Shown: in pieces, positions 12,336 to 24,890 of the stretch
How the letters are laid out: every line of letters starts with the position of its first letter
Numbering within the stretch: position 1 is the stretch's first letter
NCBI GenBank assembly: GCA_024349245.1
Contig: JALDNG010000005.1
Coordinates: 19,720,501-19,784,500, forward strand
DNA: 64,000 bases
Origin: Neodontobutis hainanensis
Taxonomy: Eukaryota; Chordata; Actinopteri; Gobiiformes; Odontobutidae
Direction of reading: 5' to 3'
Program-made: the position numbers and the translations under genes
Notes under the pieces: generated by a model
Database searches by the model: none
What the model was told of the DNA's origin: nothing
The model's input: the letters and a program-made list of their open reading frames with translations, nothing else

Positions 12336-13063
12336 TCATAGCCCACACGTTTTCATAAAAATCCTGTGTATTATACTTATAGCTTTAAGTATAACCTTTT
12401 GCCTGGTTTATTATACGATGGTTTTCACTTTGTTTTTCTATTACACTGATTATGTGTGCTGAGGGGCTTACTACAAATGAAAAGAGAAGGAAAAAAAATC
12501 TATGATAAAAAGATCAAGGAACCCTGAATAGTAAACAGACTTTCTAAGAATTTGGGTGAATGCACTGACAGAAAGCATTGCGCATACATTTTCTCCAAAG
12601 ACAGACAGGCTCTAATAGGAGATAATGGATTCTGGGTCAACACCTGGTAACTCTTACATCAGTGCAGGGGAGGGCCTTGACATTTTCCAGTGCCATACAA
12701 CATGCCTATAATAGGAAGGTCAACTTTATTTCAGCAGGGGCAGAGCGGAACAAGGAGAGAGCACAAAACAGAACGCATGAAAACCGTTGGATTGCGGATT
12801 GAAAAATTGCAGTGGAGTGGAGTAAAAGGTTTAACAAATTAAATCTGCTTTTGCTGGTGCAGCTTCTGGAATTGGTAGGGCTGTGGTCAACTAAAGTAAC
12901 GACAAAAACTCTTTTGTATCAACTAATCAACTCTAACTCAATAATATTACATGGCTTGGCTCAGTCACAGATGTTGTCCTTTAAAACAGTAGCATTTACA
13001 CTCAACCGCTGCTGCTCCTCTTCATATTCAAAAAAATCGAAACAGTTCACCAGCATGGTGTGA
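12336..13063. other. No gene seen
   Basis: AT-rich unique-looking sequence with only short chance ORFs. The 83-codon frame at 12812-13063 shows no domain or splice evidence. Confidence 0.5.
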
Positions 13064-13300
13064 ACGTGGTTAGCGCTTTTGTCTCAAAGAAGGTTCAGAG
13101 TTTAATCTTCTGTCAGGTCCTTTCTGAGAGCACATTCTGTGGAGTTTACTTCTACTTGTGTCTGGGTGGGTTTCCTCTCTAACCTTAAAAACCTGTACAC
13201 TAAAGACTGATCCATTCAGTACCATGACATAGAGACTGTCACAAGATCTGGAGAGAGTCCCCGGGCGCCCCTCATGGATGCCCACTGACAGGTATTTCAG
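13064..13300 (+). mobile_element. V-SINE copy, degraded
   Basis: The tRNA-derived head is recognisable (gtggttagcgcttttgtctca, then aagaaggttc). It is followed by the V-SINE central domain (tcctttctgagagcacattctgtggagttt, gtgggtttcctc) and aaaaacctgtacactaaagactgatc. Both pol III boxes are damaged, so it is unlikely to be transcribed. Confidence 0.65.
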
Positions 13301-14179
13301 GGAAAGTGTTTGATAATCTAGTAGCCTTTTGGAATAGAAAACTCGACCAAACAATGTCTTTAAGGCTTTATTATCAAGGATTGTATTAGATGAGAATGCG
13401 CTTGGCGGAGGTTTTGGACATCACTGCATAGAAATGGATCTGGAGTTTGGGACACTCCCATTGGCTGGGAGGGTCAACACAGCCTGTGGGTAGAGCAGTC
13501 GGTGCAACTTTATGTAATGTATTAGTATTGTGCAAAGACTAATTGGTTAAATTCAACTAATTTTGTAATTTGTTGAATAGAATAAATGTAATACAAGAAC
13601 ATTTATTTTTTCAGGTGCTGCAGCTTTAAATGCATATAATGAAGTTTCACTTTTTATGAGCAGCCACAACAACACACACATTTGCCCCTTTCACAGTCCC
13701 TGTCCAACAAACCAACAGTGTTACATGGTAGATTCTTTCGTTTTTCTGCTTTCTATTGTCTTTTCTGTCCAAACTTGTGACAGTATATAAACAGACACTT
13801 GTACTTGCTTTGTGCACCAGACATTAGTGACACATGGCTGGAGTTTGAAGCAGTTGGGCCACAGTGCACATCAGCTCCAACAGGTTTATGCACCACACAG
13901 TAGGACTCTGTTTGTGTTTTTTTCTTTATTTACAATATGTATTAACAATGTTATTTATAAATAAAAAACATTTAGCATTGGGTGCTTTTATGAGAGATTG
14001 CTCTGCACTCATGTTGCAAGGGAGTGTTTTTGCTGCATTTCATGATTTTGACTTAGATTTATCCACACTGGAGTGACGTGAACAGTCAGAAAAGTGGTAT
14101 AGTCAGATAGGTTAGTGACTGGTGCATTTATTAACAGTGGAGACTAAAACCAACATGCATGATGTTCAAATAATGACTT
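13301..14179. other. No gene seen
   Basis: No gene, exon or known repeat recognised. The 70-codon frame at 13864-14076 is AT-driven and has no features. Confidence 0.5.
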
Positions 14180-14615
14180 TCAGTGCGTTTTCACACCTGT
14201 CCACACTGAGGTCTGTACTCACAAACTGTAACACTGTGTTGGTTTGGTTCAATATATATATATATATATATTAACACTTTTTTAACAAGAGGAAACGTAA
14301 AATAAAGCAAGCACAGCCCAGACCCAAGGCTGTGTCAGTGCCAAAGAAGAGGAGGTGGGGCCCACACCTCCAGGAGCTGTCCTCAGCTGGAGACTGGGAA
14401 CAGCTTCAGAACACGTCTGTGCCAGTTGACTGTAGTAAGGGTCTGTTGTTGATCCAGGACGGAAAAACATAGACAGCATATGTGATGACGGTTTACAGTC
14501 TGTTGGAGCCAGAACCAACATTACTGTCCCTTTAGACCAACAGCAGAGACACACAATCCAGATTCATTAATATAAAAGTCTGACTAAACAGTGTAGGTGT
14601 GAAAGCCCCCTTAGT
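14180..14615. mobile_element. MITE candidate with TTTCACACCT inverted ends
   Basis: Left end agtgcgttttcacacctg (about 14182) and right end taggtgtgaaagccccctta (about 14597-14614) are inverted copies of a GCnTTTCACACCT motif. No transposase is encoded. An (AT)n run sits at 14252-14272. Elements with GTTTTCACACC ends are frequent in fish. I see no unambiguous target duplication, so the borders are approximate. Confidence 0.45.
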
Positions 14616-15834
14616 TGAATCCGACCCAAAATAGATTCTGTTCGCTCTTGCACTGGTTTGGTGATTTGAACTTCTAACCAGATTATTGTCTTTTGGCAAA
14701 TGCAGCCAAACTTTCAGGCTCAGCTCCAATTATAAGTCGCTTGAATGAGTGTGCCTGCGACCACATTCATTACATCAAACAACCAACATGATTTCACTAT
14801 TTACAGACATGTAGGGGATATGTTTAGTCGACCCCAAAAGAACTCGCCTTGCCTTCTGTGGTGGACCGTCTGTTCTTTGTCCAGACAGAGCCAGCTTAGT
14901 CCCGTTCCTTTTTCGGAGCCAAATTGAAAATCCCTGTGTAATTCACCAGCCGAATTAGAACAAACAAGCTTCAAAGGGCACACTCGTCTCAGCCGGCGTG
15001 TGTGCTGTTATTTTCAATCCAAATCTGATTGGCCTCCTTACAAGAGGCCCGGGGAATGATAGACTCGCCGCAATCCAACCGGCAACACAATAACGCCCCC
15101 TGCCGCTCAGCTAACCCACCCCCTCTGACTCCTAATGAACTCCTCAACCCTTTGACCCTGTCTGCACTGCTCCGACTCAAAAAGCTGTGTGTGCATTCCT
15201 CATGGTTTATGGTAAAAATTTTAAATCACATCTGGTTTTGCTTTTGCTATTCCACATCTTACGTCTTAAAAGTAATAAATGGAGGCTTGCGCTGCTTATT
15301 TGTACACTGTGAGATGAAATTACAAGGGCTGTAATTGGTTACTTCCATAATTGCATTCAAAGTAATTTATGTGCCTTGGGGAGACCAAATGAGATGAACT
15401 GGAGTTATGATTGCAGCGGAGCAAGTAAACATTTATTGAATTTACTCTGCGGATCTTGTCATTTCAGTTGGAGGAACGTGTGTGTGAAGGATGGGATCAG
15501 TCAGGGGGGTGGCACCACACAGACGTACTATTATTAGCGAGCCACTGGGGGGCAGTGAGTGTGCAGCAGAGCGTACCGCGGCTCCTTGAGGATGTGCATG
15601 AAAAGCCCAGTAAACAATCAGCGGGATGTGAAAGAGAGGTCACGCTTCGTTGGCTGAAAAATCCGTCTCGTCTGTCTTTCCCTCGTGACTGTCCGTCCCC
15701 TGTGCCTCCTGTGACCTGCAGCTGCTGAAGGAGAGGGCTGCGCTGATGCTGGAAATCTTCCTCACTGAGACAGATGAAATGGGATTTGAGCTTTTGTCCA
15801 TATTAGTGTCTATCGCTAACTGTCCTGACTGCAT
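14616..15834. other. Unique block, no confirmed gene; possible conserved non-coding DNA
   Basis: Repeat-free sequence of more even base composition than its surroundings, notably 14820-15440. A pyrimidine-rich stretch ending in gacctgcag at 15709-15720 precedes a short open frame. It could be a splice acceptor, but there is no donor and the frame soon runs into an L2 3' end. I do not call a gene. Confidence 0.4.
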
Positions 15835-16012
15835 CTATTGCAAGCTCTGTCCATCCTGGGAGTGCATCATCCTCCTGTGGTTCTCCCTAAGGTTTCTCTT
15901 TTCCCCCAGAGGTGTGTGTTTTTTTTTGTTTTTCTCGCACTGATGGTGTGAGGACGGGGCTGTAAAGCCGTTTAAGTATCTGCTGTTGTGATAATGGTGT
16001 GTATAAAAACAA
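15835..16012 (+). mobile_element. L2-like LINE 3' untranslated end
   Basis: Contains gtccatcctgggag, tctccctaaggtttctctttt, a T-run, ggacggggctgtaaagccgttt and gttgtgataatggtgtgtataaaaac. The same order of motifs occurs at 26165-26320, where it follows L2 reverse-transcriptase coding sequence, so the two are the same family. Only the non-coding 3' end is left. Confidence 0.7.
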
Positions 16013-17296
16013 AAACGACTTATTAAGTCAAGACCACAGTAATTAAAACAAGGTCACGACCAACACTTTTAAGGCATGTTTCCCCTGAGTGGTATGGAAC
16101 ATGTTGGGTTGAGGTTCAGTGACCCTTGGAGAGGCTTTTTGTTTCACTGTGCTACATGCAGACGAGCAGAATTGTTATATAAATTCTGAGCTAATACAAA
16201 ATGTTTCTTAATGAGATATACATTGTTGAGGAAGCAAACTTTTAAAACTTAGATGTTTTGACATCATATTGAATTAGAAGACAGTAAATCCTTGTGTGTG
16301 TAAGAGCGAAACGCTGGATGTACAGCTGTATACTGCGGCAGTTAACATTCAATTGTTTCTGGTTTATTCCCAGCTTTTAATATTAAAATTTTAGTTTTGC
16401 TTGCTTTTAATGCAATGTAGACGAAGAGTTTTCAGTTGGCCCTGAATGCCTCATCATTAGCTCAGGCATGGGCTCCTCTTTCCTCCTGTTTGCTCAGTCA
16501 CAGATTTAACTATGAAGGGACAGATACTGACTTGTAGCTCACCCTGTGTGTGTTAAATGAAAAAATAATTAAGTTGGACCCATATGTTTTACTTTGGAGT
16601 GTTTAAAGCCACCCTGTGTAACTTTTAGCCAGCAGAGGGCTGAGATCGCTCTGCAGATCAGATCTTAGCGCAATCTTCTATTACCATTAAAGATGTTTCA
16701 GTTGGCAACTTTGGAAGAAATGTGTCTTCTGCAACATACTTTATTTTGTACAAATAGGACTTTGCTAGGGTCTAGTGTGTCTAGTGTATTGTATTTTTTT
16801 ATTATATGTGTCATGTGGTAGAGCGCCTCACTCACGTTATACCTCATGATACGCCACCATCCCAGCAACAATCGATGAGCACATTGCTCATTTGCTAACC
16901 TTCTGTAATGGTTAGATAATCTGGCTCTCTGGAAATGGGTACATTGCTGTTGGCATGTGTACCCAAAGTGGATGTTAAGTTAATACACTGTAATTTGGCT
17001 TACCTGTTTAAGATGACTGTACTACATTATTATAAGTAATTGATGTCTTTTGGTTCTCTCTTTCTGTTTATTTCAACCAAAAAACAAGCACATTACAAGC
17101 ACTGGACTATTGATGTCCTGTTGAAAATCAATAAAGTTGATTAAATGATTCTCTGACCAGAATCTGTCCAGAGTATCACAACTCTACTACAGAAAGCTTG
17201 ACAAGAATGTGATCTAAACATATTACATTCTGAATTAGTTTCAAACAATGTTTTCAGTTTCTAATGAAAATGTCCATTGTTGAAGACACTTAATGT
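16013..17296. other. No gene seen
   Basis: No gene or named repeat recognised. The phrase ccaccctgtgtaacttttagccagcagaggg near 16611 may be the edge of a dispersed repeat, but I see no partner in this window. Confidence 0.45.
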
Positions 17297-17305
17297 AGTG
17301 TGTGA

Positions 17306-17343
<38 letters not shown>

Positions 17344-17345
17344 AC

Positions 17346-17423
<78 letters not shown>
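17297..17423. repeat. (GT)n microsatellite, interrupted once
   Basis: About 120 bases of alternating GT broken by gcacgcgtg near 17342-17350. It is a candidate for left-handed DNA and for length polymorphism. The Val-Cys frame that runs through it is an artefact of the repeat. Confidence 0.97.
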
Positions 17424-20400
17424 TTAGACTGTAACACACACCTGTCACCACTGGTTAGCTATACTATACTATACAGGAGTGTTTTGTATGAGAAACGTTA
17501 ACCAATAAGGACAGGAATGTAGTCATTTGGAGTGAGTGTGCAGGCGTGACTTCTTTTTTCTGTCCTAAACCATTTGTATCTGTAAGTGGATACTTGGTGT
17601 CACATTCTGGAAAGAGGCTTGTGGGAAATGAAGCTGTGACCATACTAAACAACTTTCATGGTTATGTTTTGGTAGTTTATCCGATGGTAAGGAAGTGGTA
17701 CTATCAGCTCTAAAACTACAGAACAGGAAACCCAGCTTTCTAAACCAATTATACTTAAGTACCTTGATTCAAGAGTTAATACATGCAATGCAAACATAAA
17801 CCAAGAAAACATGTAATTAAAATGTATCCTATCCTCAAGAGTTTTGTTCAGATGATGAAAATCAACCTTCCAATGTAGAACGCTATAGGGAATCTTGAGT
17901 ATCATGTGAGACCGAAATGACAAAGCCAAACATGGTTATATTTACAGAAGATAAATGTTTTTTATATATTGCACTGGGGTGTGTCTGGGGGTGAAGCTAC
18001 CAAAATGTATTAATATATTTTAATAGAGGTCTTGAGGTTGAGGTTTAAAAGGGTAGTGACTCATCTTAATATTAGCTTTTGACTTTAAACAGCCTATGTC
18101 TGGGGTTAGGCCTTTATTCTAAAGTAAAGATGTGGTCTGGATTAACTATTTGGTTTAGGCAATAAAACTCTTCAGCTGGGATCAGGAGAGGGTTTATGTG
18201 GAACTTCAAGAATAAACGTGTTATTAATGACATGCTATGGAGTAAACTGCAGTCAGTGTCATCTTGCTGACTGAGACATAGAGTCTATTAGGCTACAGAC
18301 TGCAAGGCTCATCAGGAGAACCAGGGCAGTTCAATGAGAGCATTGCTGGTGGAAGGGCCACCAAGACAGGTGTCCTTAAGATAGTTTCACTCCATACACT
18401 GTAAATGTATATAAGATGAACAGTCCTTCAGTCCTCTTCACAGGTGGGGTGAAAGATTAAGCTCCTCATAATAGGTTGTTTAATGTGTTATCCCCTGTTC
18501 TTTCAGTGAAACCACAAGGCTCCCAGTCACCATAAAACAGGTGTATAGTGTGAGTTGTCACACATAACCTGTAATTTATTTAGTGTCATACAAATGAATT
18601 CATTGTAGCTAGTAAATAACAACTAAGACAAAGCCATTATGTGTGCATTTTGTCTCTTGGTTACACATCTGTCTAAAACAACGGATCAGTACTGATTCAG
18701 AATGACAATTTTGTTATCCTTTCTATGTAAATGAACTGAATTATGTGAGGAAATAGCCCTGCCATGGCAGTAAAAGTGTGATGGAGCCATGGAAGTTAAA
18801 CAGATCTATAACATACAGTGCCATGGTGCAGTGTTGAGTATATTTTCCATCAGGTCTGTATTGTGGTGCAGACGGCTCGGTGATTGTGCGACAAACAGAA
18901 CAGCATTTGGAAAAAGCTGTAATTTGATTACACACTGTAGAAAGGCGCTAGCAGCTGCGGTTTTCCATGCAAAGATTATCTGTAATATGATGTAGAAATA
19001 TCACAGCGGGCCAAATGACTGTGAACCGCAATAGCACATCTCTAAAATAAAGCTCTCAATTAGCGGCGAGTGAAAGGAAATCTTTTGAAACGGAGGAGAG
19101 AAGTGTCTCTAGTGCCACAACGCATTCCACTCAGCCGAGAGCGGAAAGGACAAAAGCAGCGTCGTTATATTCAACTTCCAAGGCTGTTGAGATGGAATAG
19201 CATTTAGACTCAGAGAGCACATTCATGTTGGAGACCCGTGCAGTTCGTCTGGCTGCTTCTTCAAAGAGGAAGAACATCTTTTTAAAGTGCAAATCCAAGC
19301 ACAGCATTGAATGACCTCAACTTTCACCAGAATCTCACTTTAACAGCTGTAGACAGTTGATCCACTCAAAAGTGATTTTATATATATTTTAACAGTGTTG
19401 CTCACGTCTCTTGTTTCCATTATATCAGTGTGTAAGCCCCTTTGGGATCAGAAAGTGACAGGAGGCTTCACTGCTGTCACTTTTGACCTTGATCATGTCC
19501 ACCTTGGAACAGTGTTTGCATTGACTATCCCATTTTGAGATTTATTTATTGATTTTTTTTCAAAAATGAGTGATGACCATCAAACCAATTGCAGTCAATG
19601 GTTTGTTGAAAGGCTAATCTGGCACAAAGTAACAAGTACAGGACTGCAGAAGAGTGGCTTTAGGATATTGTCTTAATAAAACATAGTTAAATTTTAATTT
19701 TTTATTAACATAAAAACTGCTATGAGACAGAAGAATCTCAGTTAGAGGGACATTTCTTTGTTACATTAAATGCTCTTTGCATTTCCTAATCTGACACTAC
19801 CACTATGTTCAGTCCACTATGTTGTTCTAGCCTGGCCCGTCAGACCCATTTTTTTTTCTTTTAGCGAGATGAAGTGGGTTTGGAAACCCTACCTGACCAC
19901 TCTTAACCATTTATCTAAAATACACAACACCTATAGGATGGTTCATGTCCATTGATGTGGAGTCTATGTAAACATGCTGCACTTGTCCACACTGATCTTT
20001 CTACACTGGGCCTTTCTATTGGTTTTTAAGCCCCCTATGTCTTTTACAGACTACCCCAGATGGTTGTCTAAAAACTGAAATGACATTAGTACACATAAAG
20101 TCTTATAGTACACAGTGCCATTGTATTATTACTCGTACTTGTAGATCTGTTCATTTGGTTTACTGCATTTGCTCTTTTTGTGATTGGAATGCTTCCAAGT
20201 CACATGATTATAGTGTTTCATTTTCTCACTCTTTTCCTGTTTTTGGTCAGTGTGCTGTTCACATTTCAGATGAACAGTGTGTTTGGGTGGAAGTGGACTG
20301 ATGCCTGCCTCATTCAAATGAACCACACTAACACAGCATCTGCACCACAGTTTGTTTTACTGAAACGCAGAATGACAAGTGTACACACCCTTATTGGCAT

Positions 20401-21269
20401 TGTGAATGAAACATCACAAACACACTCAACAGCATTTATCTACAATATACATAAATAATGGACATTGTTACACTTTGGAACAATCATTTTTCATGTAGGC
20501 AGTTTCTAAATAAATGGGATATCAAACATAACACATTTGATTTGGCATATTGGATACTTAGAAAATTTTGAAGAATCATATGAGAGCTATAGCAGATATA
20601 TTAAGTACACATGTGAAAAGATTATGAAACTGTCAGTTCAGTTATGTAACCCATATTTGCTCTCAGTGACGCCCAAAATGCAAATGGCCAACGTGTGATT
20701 CAGAGGATTAGCACTAAAAAACATCCTGCTTCTGGAAATTGACAACTCTCTAATTTCTTACCCCTAGCTCTATCAAAGACAGATTATAGAGGCACGTGTC
20801 GGGTACTTTCCCCACCTCTTCATGGTGTAAGACCACCAACCAACCCACAGCGGCACAAGGAGGATTTGTGAGGCCCAATTTGAGAGAGATCAGACCGCTG
20901 ATCCCTGCAGGGAGGCGCACAGAGCTCATCTTCACTTCTTACAGAATCATTCCACCGGGTTCGCACTTGTATTTTCTCATTACCCCGCTGTTTCAAGGTT
21001 ACACTGAGAAGCACCTCAGTTCAGACTAAAGGCTTTAAAGCACAACAAAATCTCAAATCCAAGCTTAGGTATGAACAAATATGTGACAGATCAATTCTGC
21101 TGAGAGCTAAAAATGTGTATATGCAGGCAATGTTTCTGTAAAAATATGGCTTTGCATACAGTGCAAAGAACACAATTAGTATTTTGTACTAATCAATTGA
21201 GTCCAAAAGCATATTTTTCCACACCACTTATTCATTTGTGCTAAAACTGCAGCGTTGCATAAAAAGTGT
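17424..21269. other. Long stretch without a recognisable gene
   Basis: No transposon coding, exon or RNA gene was recognised. The blocks 18790-19260 and 20690-20960 are repeat-free and less AT-rich, and could be conserved regulatory DNA; this is only an impression from composition. Chance ORFs of up to 94 codons occur. Confidence 0.4.
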
Positions 21270-21680
21270 TTCCAATGCAGACAAGGTAAGATCAATTTGA
21301 GCTGCAGAAGATGAATTGCAGGGCAGAATGGATTTTCTGTGCATAAGGGAAAGAGAAACTTTGTAACTTACGTTTTTTTACTAAGAAAATGTGTCTATCC
21401 TTTGTCTGGTCTGCCGCATTAGGTGGAAACAGTACAAAAAGACTGGGGTTGGCTACATCTAAACAGTAAATTGTAAGAAGTCAGTCCCACACAGTGGACG
21501 AGGCAAGTAAGTGACTGAGGCTCATAACATTGTACATCCATGCTCTGGACGCTGAGCCGAGAACATCTCTTGCTGTAGGGGACTGCTGCGCACAGATCGG
21601 GCTGTCTGTGAGTGCTTTGAGGCAGGGGAGGGGCCCACGGAGGCACCCGCTGCTTGTTGACAGGAGTAAAAACTAATCTC
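21270..21680 (+). repeat. Unnamed dispersed repeat, copy 1
   Basis: Shares gacaaggtaagatcaatttg, then agctgcagaagatga and gcagggcagaatgga, and later tttgtc..g..tgc.gcattag and agtaaaaactaat, with 24585-24890. A shorter match lies at 24411-24472. No ORF, tail or inverted ends were identified and I do not know the family. Confidence 0.6.
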
Positions 21681-21817
21681 CTAAAGTCTCCAATAACACC
21701 AGAAAAAGTCCCTAGATTTGTTGCTAGTAACCTTTTGGAAAAAGAGTCGCTAGAGGGGTCTGAATAATCGCTAAATATAGTGACTAAGGCACTAAGTTGG
21801 CAACACTAGGTGGAAAT

Positions 21818-23149
21818 CTGGGGCTCATTTATAAAGAATGCTTACGCACAAAAAACGTACGTACACCACCATCCACGCGAAAGCTGGGATCTATCAAAGT
21901 CCATCAAGGCATAAAACTGCGTATCCCTACATAAACTCTGACCCTGGCAGTCGCACATTCTGGAGACTTGGCACAAAGGTGACCCTCACGTTGAGGGGAT
22001 GAACTGAAACAGGTTTGAAAAATGACTGTTTGATGTGGGTTCATTTAATTTGTCTTTATTTCTCTCTAAAAACATACAAGTTTTATTTGGGTATAATCAT
22101 TTATAGCAAAAGTATTATCTTAAATCAAAAAGGACACTATTTCTTTTTCTATAATTTGGCTCAATATTTATCAAAGTAAAGTGGTTTATTGCCCCTGCAC
22201 GTTCCTGAAGCTGTGCACGTTCCTGAAGCTGTGCACGTTCCTGAAGCTGTGTACGTTCCTGAAGCTGTGCACGTTCCTGAAGCTGTGCACGTTCCTGAAG
22301 CTGTGTACGTTCCTGAAGCTGTGCACGTTCCTGAAGCTGTGCACGTTCCTGAAGCCGTGCATGTTTACTGAAGTGCAGTGGCTCATCATCATGGTCCTGT
22401 TGTGGAGTGCTGTGTAAAGGGAAGCAGGCTGGTTCTGATGAATCAGAGCTGCATTTATGAAATATCTATTAGACATGATCCTGAGCAGTTCCTACAAAGG
22501 CTCCATTCAGGGCTGTTTCCTTTTTAAGCACTGTATCAAACTGTGGCTCACTTGATCTCTCCTCATTACGCACGGCACTATGGCACCACAACCCCCCCGC
22601 CCACCAGCCCCGCATCACAGACACACCACCATCACACTCCTCCTGCTCCCTCCTGTTCTCCTGCACATCAGGCTTTACAACAGCCTACATGACCATGACA
22701 GCTCTCCTCCATAAATAATGCCCTTCACTGATTACATGTCATGGCTGGAAACGCACTTCGAGATCTTCAGAAGGACTTGTTTTTAATTTCTTTGAATGTA
22801 ATCTTAAATGTTTAAATTATCTGAGGGGTTCCAGTTTTGCTGCAATCATTTTACTCTGACAGCAGCCTTCATTGTAAAACACATCTACAGGTGGTAATCA
22901 GCTCGTGCCTCCAGCTCACTTCAGGGTTTTTTTGGTAAATCCGTCTCATCAGCGGCTCATATTTAGGAAAAACTTATTTACAGGTTGATTTGCATTGTCC
23001 TTCTTTGTTTGGTGGAATGGAGGCGTGGAGAGGGCATGACGCAAGGCGGATTTACATGTGCACATTTCGGCTCCAGATGGTATTTTTGTGCACTAGGTGT
23101 ACGCACTGGTTTAGAGATCCTATGGAAGCTTGCATGAATGAGGCCCCTG
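21818..23149. mobile_element. hAT-like non-autonomous element with CAGGGGCCTCATTTATAAA-type ends
   Basis: The left end reads ctggggctcatttataaag with gcttacgcacaaaa inside it. The right end, read on the other strand, is caggggcctcattcatgcaag, followed further in by gtgcgtaca and gtgcacaaaa. These are imperfect inverted copies of each other and resemble a common fish hAT terminus (CAGGGG...). No transposase is visible and the interior holds a minisatellite. The flanking 8-mers (gtggaaat, gcctttaa) do not match, so either an end has shifted or the duplication has decayed. Confidence 0.55.
22196..22366 (+). repeat. 18-bp minisatellite, nine units with a three-unit higher-order pattern
   Basis: Nine nearly perfect tandem copies of tgcacgttcctgaagctg. 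One base alternates C,C,T,C,C,T,C,C,C across the units (gcacg versus gtacg), which gives a 54-bp super-repeat. Because 18 is a multiple of three, all frames stay open, which explains the long ORFs on both strands here. There is no sign that these are translated. Confidence 0.95.
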
Positions 23150-23423
23150 GCCTTTAACTGAACAGAGCCCTTTATGCACCGCCCCCATTTCCACTCTATC
23201 TCAACAATGTTGTCTAGTCTTTTCTGGGTGCCTCATACAAAACTACAGTTTTATTTTGTTTTTGGGATAATAAACATCTAATACAGTGGAAAGCTGTGGA
23301 TTATACCTTTGAGCCAGAGTTTGAGATAAGTATGGGAAAACGCAAAAACATATTTGCCTGGTGGTAATATAGTCTTTTTTAATCAGTATGGAACAAATAT
23401 CAAAATCATAAAAAATATTTTTG
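23150..23423. other. No gene seen
   Basis: Short AT-rich interval between the hAT-like element and the LINE fragment, with nothing recognised. Confidence 0.5.
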
Positions 23424-24015
23424 TATATGGGGATTTCAAAGTAGATCAGACCAGAATCACCTCACTACTTTAATCAATAATATTTTCACGTTTCATGTTA
23501 TACTAATAAATTATATTAGTGACCACCTACCAGTTTTCTCACCACTGGAAGAAAAACTAATGAATAAGAAAAATAATACAACAATGATAACAGGAGAGCA
23601 AGAACTGATGTCACAATCAATGCATTTTAACAAAGTTTATCAAAACAAAACTGTGATGGTGTCTTGGGGGGAAAACAATGTCGAGCTAATAAAAACTTTA
23701 TAAGTCTATTCATACAACTGTATGACATTCAGTGCCCAATTACAACACATAAGTATACTCAGAAAAATAAATTTGGCCCATGAATGACAAGGGGATTAGT
23801 TAATGCATGTTAAAGGAAAAATACACTACATAGAATATTTATTAGAATAAAAACAAATGAGTCTGAAACAAAGTATAAATTATATAAAAATAAGACAAAT
23901 ATCAACAGAAAATGTAAAGACGATTATTATACAAATCTAATTGAAAAAAATAAAAACAACAAGAAAGGTCTATGGAATGTACTAAATCAGGCAATGAACA
24001 CATATTCCTAAAAAT
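23424..24015 (+). mobile_element. Non-LTR retrotransposon fragment: end of endonuclease and linker to reverse transcriptase
   Basis: Scattered over three frames are marks of a LINE ORF2. They are a GDF(N/K)-type motif at about 23430, a SDHLPVF motif at about 23520 (the SDH catalytic block of AP-like endonucleases), and a long Lys/Asn/Tyr-rich linker (ESETKYKLYKNK, then KCKDDYYTNL) at about 23850-23950. No reverse-transcriptase motif follows. Frameshifts and stops are numerous. The clade is not clear; the linker style differs from the L2 copies at 25.8 and 39.3 kb. Confidence 0.7.
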
Positions 24016-24410
24016 GTTTCCTTCCCTAATTACATGATTAATAACCACTAATTAACAACTAATCTAACTAATAGATTTAATACTACCCTCTCTTCAGGTG
24101 CACACAGACTAGAAACACTTGTGCAAACATCATCGGAATAAATGAAAGTGAAAACAAAACTCAGAGAGGTGAGGCTCCTTTTGTTAGCACCACTTTGTAG
24201 CAACACTTGCACATCAGCTTGCACTTGTCCTTAATGTTTGTGGGCTCATCTTACTGGTTTTTCAAAATAAGGGTATTGTAACCGCTTCAGAAATTGTAAT
24301 ATCGCTATCAAAATACCGATATTTTTGACAACACTAGTGCCCTTTAAGGGAACAGTCCAATTTGCTGGTAAATCATTTCAATGTTAGCATCAGGGGTTAG
24401 CAACACCATT

Positions 24411-24472
24411 GAAAGGTAAGATCAGCTTTAGCTCCAAAAATATAAATTGCAGGACAGAATGGATTCACATTG
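24411..24472 (+). repeat. Unnamed dispersed repeat, short copy
   Basis: aaggtaagatcagctttagctcc, then aaattgcaggacagaatgga, is a diverged short version of the repeat that starts again at 24585. Confidence 0.5.
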
Positions 24473-24584
24473 TATCCTGGACAAAACTAAAACTTTTAAC
24501 TGCACTTTTTGGTTATTTGTTATATTATTATGTTTTTTTTTTTGTGCTAGTGCTTAAATATTCATGGTGTTGGATAAAGTGTTC

Positions 24585-24890
24585 CTGTACCGACAAGGTA
24601 AGATCAATTTGAGCTGCAGAAGATGAAGTGCAGGGCAGAATGGATTTACTGTGCACACAAGAAAAAGATAACGTTTTCTATAAAAATAAGAAAGGTTCTC
24701 TCGCCTTTGTCCTGTGCTGCATTAGATTAAAAAGTACGTCAAAAGTCAATGCCATAGACCATTTACCCACAGTGACAAGACTGAGTTGTGTCAAGTAAAC
24801 AGTCCAACGAAAGAACTCATTAGGAGAGAAATGTGACAGAATAGGGGACAAGAGTTGTTTCCACAAACTTCAGTAAAAACTAGTATCTAA
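24585..24890 (+). repeat. Unnamed dispersed repeat, copy 2
   Basis: Best partner of the copy at 21270-21680: gacaaggtaagatcaatttg is identical, and ctgcagaagatgaagtgcagggcagaatgga nearly so. Copies 1 and 2 run in the same orientation. Confidence 0.6.

Noticed and set aside
15709..15834. Exon-like frame after a pyrimidine-rich acceptor
   Set aside because: No donor site, and the frame runs into an L2 3' untranslated end at about 15835.
17277..17501. 74-codon ORF rich in Val-Cys
   Set aside because: It is a reading of the GT microsatellite and has no coding meaning.
22196..22366. CRISPR-like repeat array
   Set aside because: The units are contiguous with no spacers and the sequence is a vertebrate minisatellite.
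22181..22476. Three long overlapping ORFs with hexapeptide repeats
   Set aside because: They come from an 18-bp tandem array, which leaves several frames open on both strands; there is no start context, domain or splice evidence.
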